A program made the translations under genes and the position numbers. A model generated the notes under the pieces. It saw only the letters and a list, made by a program, of their open reading frames with translations. It had not been told where the DNA came from and did no database searches. A DNA stretch of 64,000 nucleotides from Struthio camelus (Eukaryota > Chordata > Aves > Struthioniformes > Struthionidae): contig NC_090954.1 of the NCBI RefSeq assembly GCF_040807025.1, positions 12,789,501 through 12,853,500 of the forward strand, written 5' to 3'. The first letter of the stretch is position 1. Every line of letters begins with the position of its first letter. This document shows positions 62,001 to 64,000 of the stretch, piece after piece.

Positions 62001-64000
62001 TTTGCACAAGTAAATTTGCCCTTGCTCATGTGGGGCCAGACCCAGCTCCTCAAACACAGATACTTTCAATGCAGATGTCTTCATCTGTGCTAGACACTGA
62101 CAACGGCCAGTAGAGAGAAAGAGGTGTTTCTAGGCTATGATTCATCTTATCTTGATGTAGAAATCTGAATTAGTCCAGTTACATTGTGTTTGATGACTTT
62201 GAAGGAAGTTTAGCTACCTAGCACAGCCAGAAACATGTCTGTAGCAGACACCTTAAAGCAAGGTGACACAAATCTCATCACTGATGCTTTCAGTCTAATT
62301 TTAAATTCTGCAGTCTCTTCACATGGTTCAGTCTCTCCTCAGTGGGCTTCACATATCTTAGCCCCTCTCCCTTCTTTCTGTAGTTCCTACCACGCTTTCT
62401 TAGGGGCCTGCAATAAGATGTATCCCTCTCCTACCGCCAGTGAAAAGTCTTCCCATAATTACTTCAGAGCCAACAGTAAGCACTTAGGAAAGGAGGAAGA
62501 GCGGGCCAGTGAAGGTCATTGATGAGAATGAATTGAAGGACCCTCAGTTTTGGTACTGGGACCTACCTCCATTTAGCTCGGTATCTTTGTTTGTGGGGGT
62601 ACAAATGCAGTTCACTGTACAGCGTAAGTTGCAGCGTGTTCAGCAATCTGAGTTGAACTCACTGATTTTGCAAGAGCTCATATTTGTTGTCTGACAGATG
62701 GGCGAATGTTATGTCTTCTTGCTTGGATGGCAGAACATGGCAGCGCCAATGATCACTTTGCTGAGTAAAGGGAAGAGACCACTCAAGACTAAATACTACC
62801 TTAGAAACACTGGACACTCAGCCACCTTGAAAGCAACTGTCCGTCACCCATTAGATGTCCATCACTCTCTGTCTCTACTTATTTTGTATTTGTTGCCCTT
62901 TGCTTGGCCTGCTCCAAGAGCTGGCATCTGTTTCCCAGTGTGATTGCTATTTTTCTCTCGGGGTGAACTGGAGCGTAAGGAACATTGAGTAAATTTGATG
63001 AAGTCCAAATCCTTCACCTGATCTGAAACGTCAGCCCTCAGTACATTTCTGTTGCCCCAGCTTTACCGCTGCTTTGGCCAAAAAACGTGCGTGCATTCTC
63101 CTACAAAGCAGCAACATCCAGGAACAGTAATATGTATCTACATATTACACCTGATTAATAAGTGTTACAAGTATTACATCTCATGTAATACTTACACCTG
63201 TGAGGTAATATCCTCAGTACAGACAAAAAAATGAAATGACAAGGAGAGCAGAATGGGGCTTTCTCGGATCCCTACATCAGCCAGAATGTCTGATATTTCA
63301 TTAAAAATAGCAGTTGCATCTGTCCATATTCATCAGATGTAATGAAAGCTGAAGGCAAAATCACTAAATACGTAAAACCTGATCATCTGAGTTAGACGTC
63401 ACTAATTACGTACCTATTAACCCCAGTGGGATTAACAATGCAAGGAACATATACATTGAATATTCCCTAAATCTATGTCAAAGAAAAATACATACACCAT
63501 CAGGGATAATTACAAAGCAACAGGCTTAGGACCTGGCTATGGTATGGTATGGTATAGTATCTCTCAGACACAGTGTGGAATTACAGAGTATCGTCATTTT
63601 CTGGACACTTAATCCATAAGGATGTGTCCTCTAGGTATGTAAAACCATCCATCTCTGAAAAATGTTCCTTCTAGTCTCCGTCCAAACAGGTCACCATGAC
63701 TTGATAATCATTCTACCCACATCAATTGCATTAGCTCCATGACTGCACAGTAGAGGCCTCGTTATTCCAACAACAAAGTGAGTGCAACCAGATTTCCCTG
63801 AAGGAACCCAAACCTTTATGGTTTTATTACCATGTCACTCTGACTTTTCACAAGTATTAATTACAAAAGTTACATTTTTGTTTCACCATGGTATTAAGTA
63901 GCTTGATGTTCAGCTTTCTGTTTTGAGGACAGCAGGGCAAGAAGAACATGAAAGCTAAAACAAATAAATGGCTTTACCTATGTTATGGATGCTATGATCA
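59030..64000. other. Intergenic DNA, no gene seen
   Basis: No gene or clear transposon. Stretches at 60230-60660 and 61840-61950 have the complex AT-rich look of conserved non-coding DNA, the latter with an octamer ATTTGCAT at 61853. A hairpin lies at 63162-63197 and a short (TATGG)n at 63537-63560. Confidence 0.5.
63537..63560. repeat. Short (TATGG)n pentanucleotide repeat
   Basis: Three to four TATGG units, the last one altered to TATAG. Confidence 0.85.

Noticed and set aside
1-64000. Bacterial-type systems, CRISPR arrays, insertion sequences, tRNA or rRNA genes, endogenous retroviruses
   Set aside because: None was recognised: no regularly spaced repeats, no cloverleaf sequences, no paired LTRs or gag/pol-like frames. 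The window reads as vertebrate nuclear DNA throughout.

Overview
The window is vertebrate nuclear DNA, most likely from a bird. It is AT-leaning and gene-poor, with long non-coding stretches, one multi-exon gene with GT-AG introns, microsatellites, and a few degraded CR1 LINE fragments. The CR1 pieces have the typical avian 3'-end wording, either sense ('ggttggactgg...gaggtcccttt') or antisense ('gggacctctggagatcatc', 'tccaaccccctgctcaag'). Low CR1 density and the lack of other abundant repeats favour a bird over a turtle or crocodilian, but I cannot name the species.

The only gene I can support is the neuromedin U receptor 2 gene (NMUR2), on the + strand. Its four coding exons are 33706-34422, 39607-39691, 41200-41325 and 42787-43046. 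Together they give 1188 nt including the stop, a 395-residue class A GPCR. The small exon 2 (85 nt), which encodes the third intracellular loop, is too short to show up as an open reading frame. I found it by reading for the family's ICL3 sequence between exons 1 and 3, and its phases fit both neighbours exactly. A TATA-like box (33411) lies upstream, and a short upstream ORF (33467 or 33473 to 33631) would sit in the 5' leader. A weak poly(A) candidate lies at about 45198.

Layout: 1-33400 is upstream intergenic DNA with CR1 remnants near 3.1, 25.9-26.3, 29.2 and 32.3 kb, plus homopolymers and simple repeats. 33400-45220 is the NMUR2 transcription unit. 45220-64000 is downstream intergenic DNA with purine-rich and CA/CATA repeats near 57.9-59.0 kb. 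No tRNA, rRNA, CRISPR, intact transposon or retrovirus was recognised.

No unknown biological system is evident. The points most worth a second look are all in NMUR2: the upstream ORF, exon 3 being skippable in frame (loss of TM6), a TG microsatellite just inside intron 1 that would encode a cysteine-rich tail if the intron were retained, and a C-terminus ending in a PDZ-ligand-like STGL.
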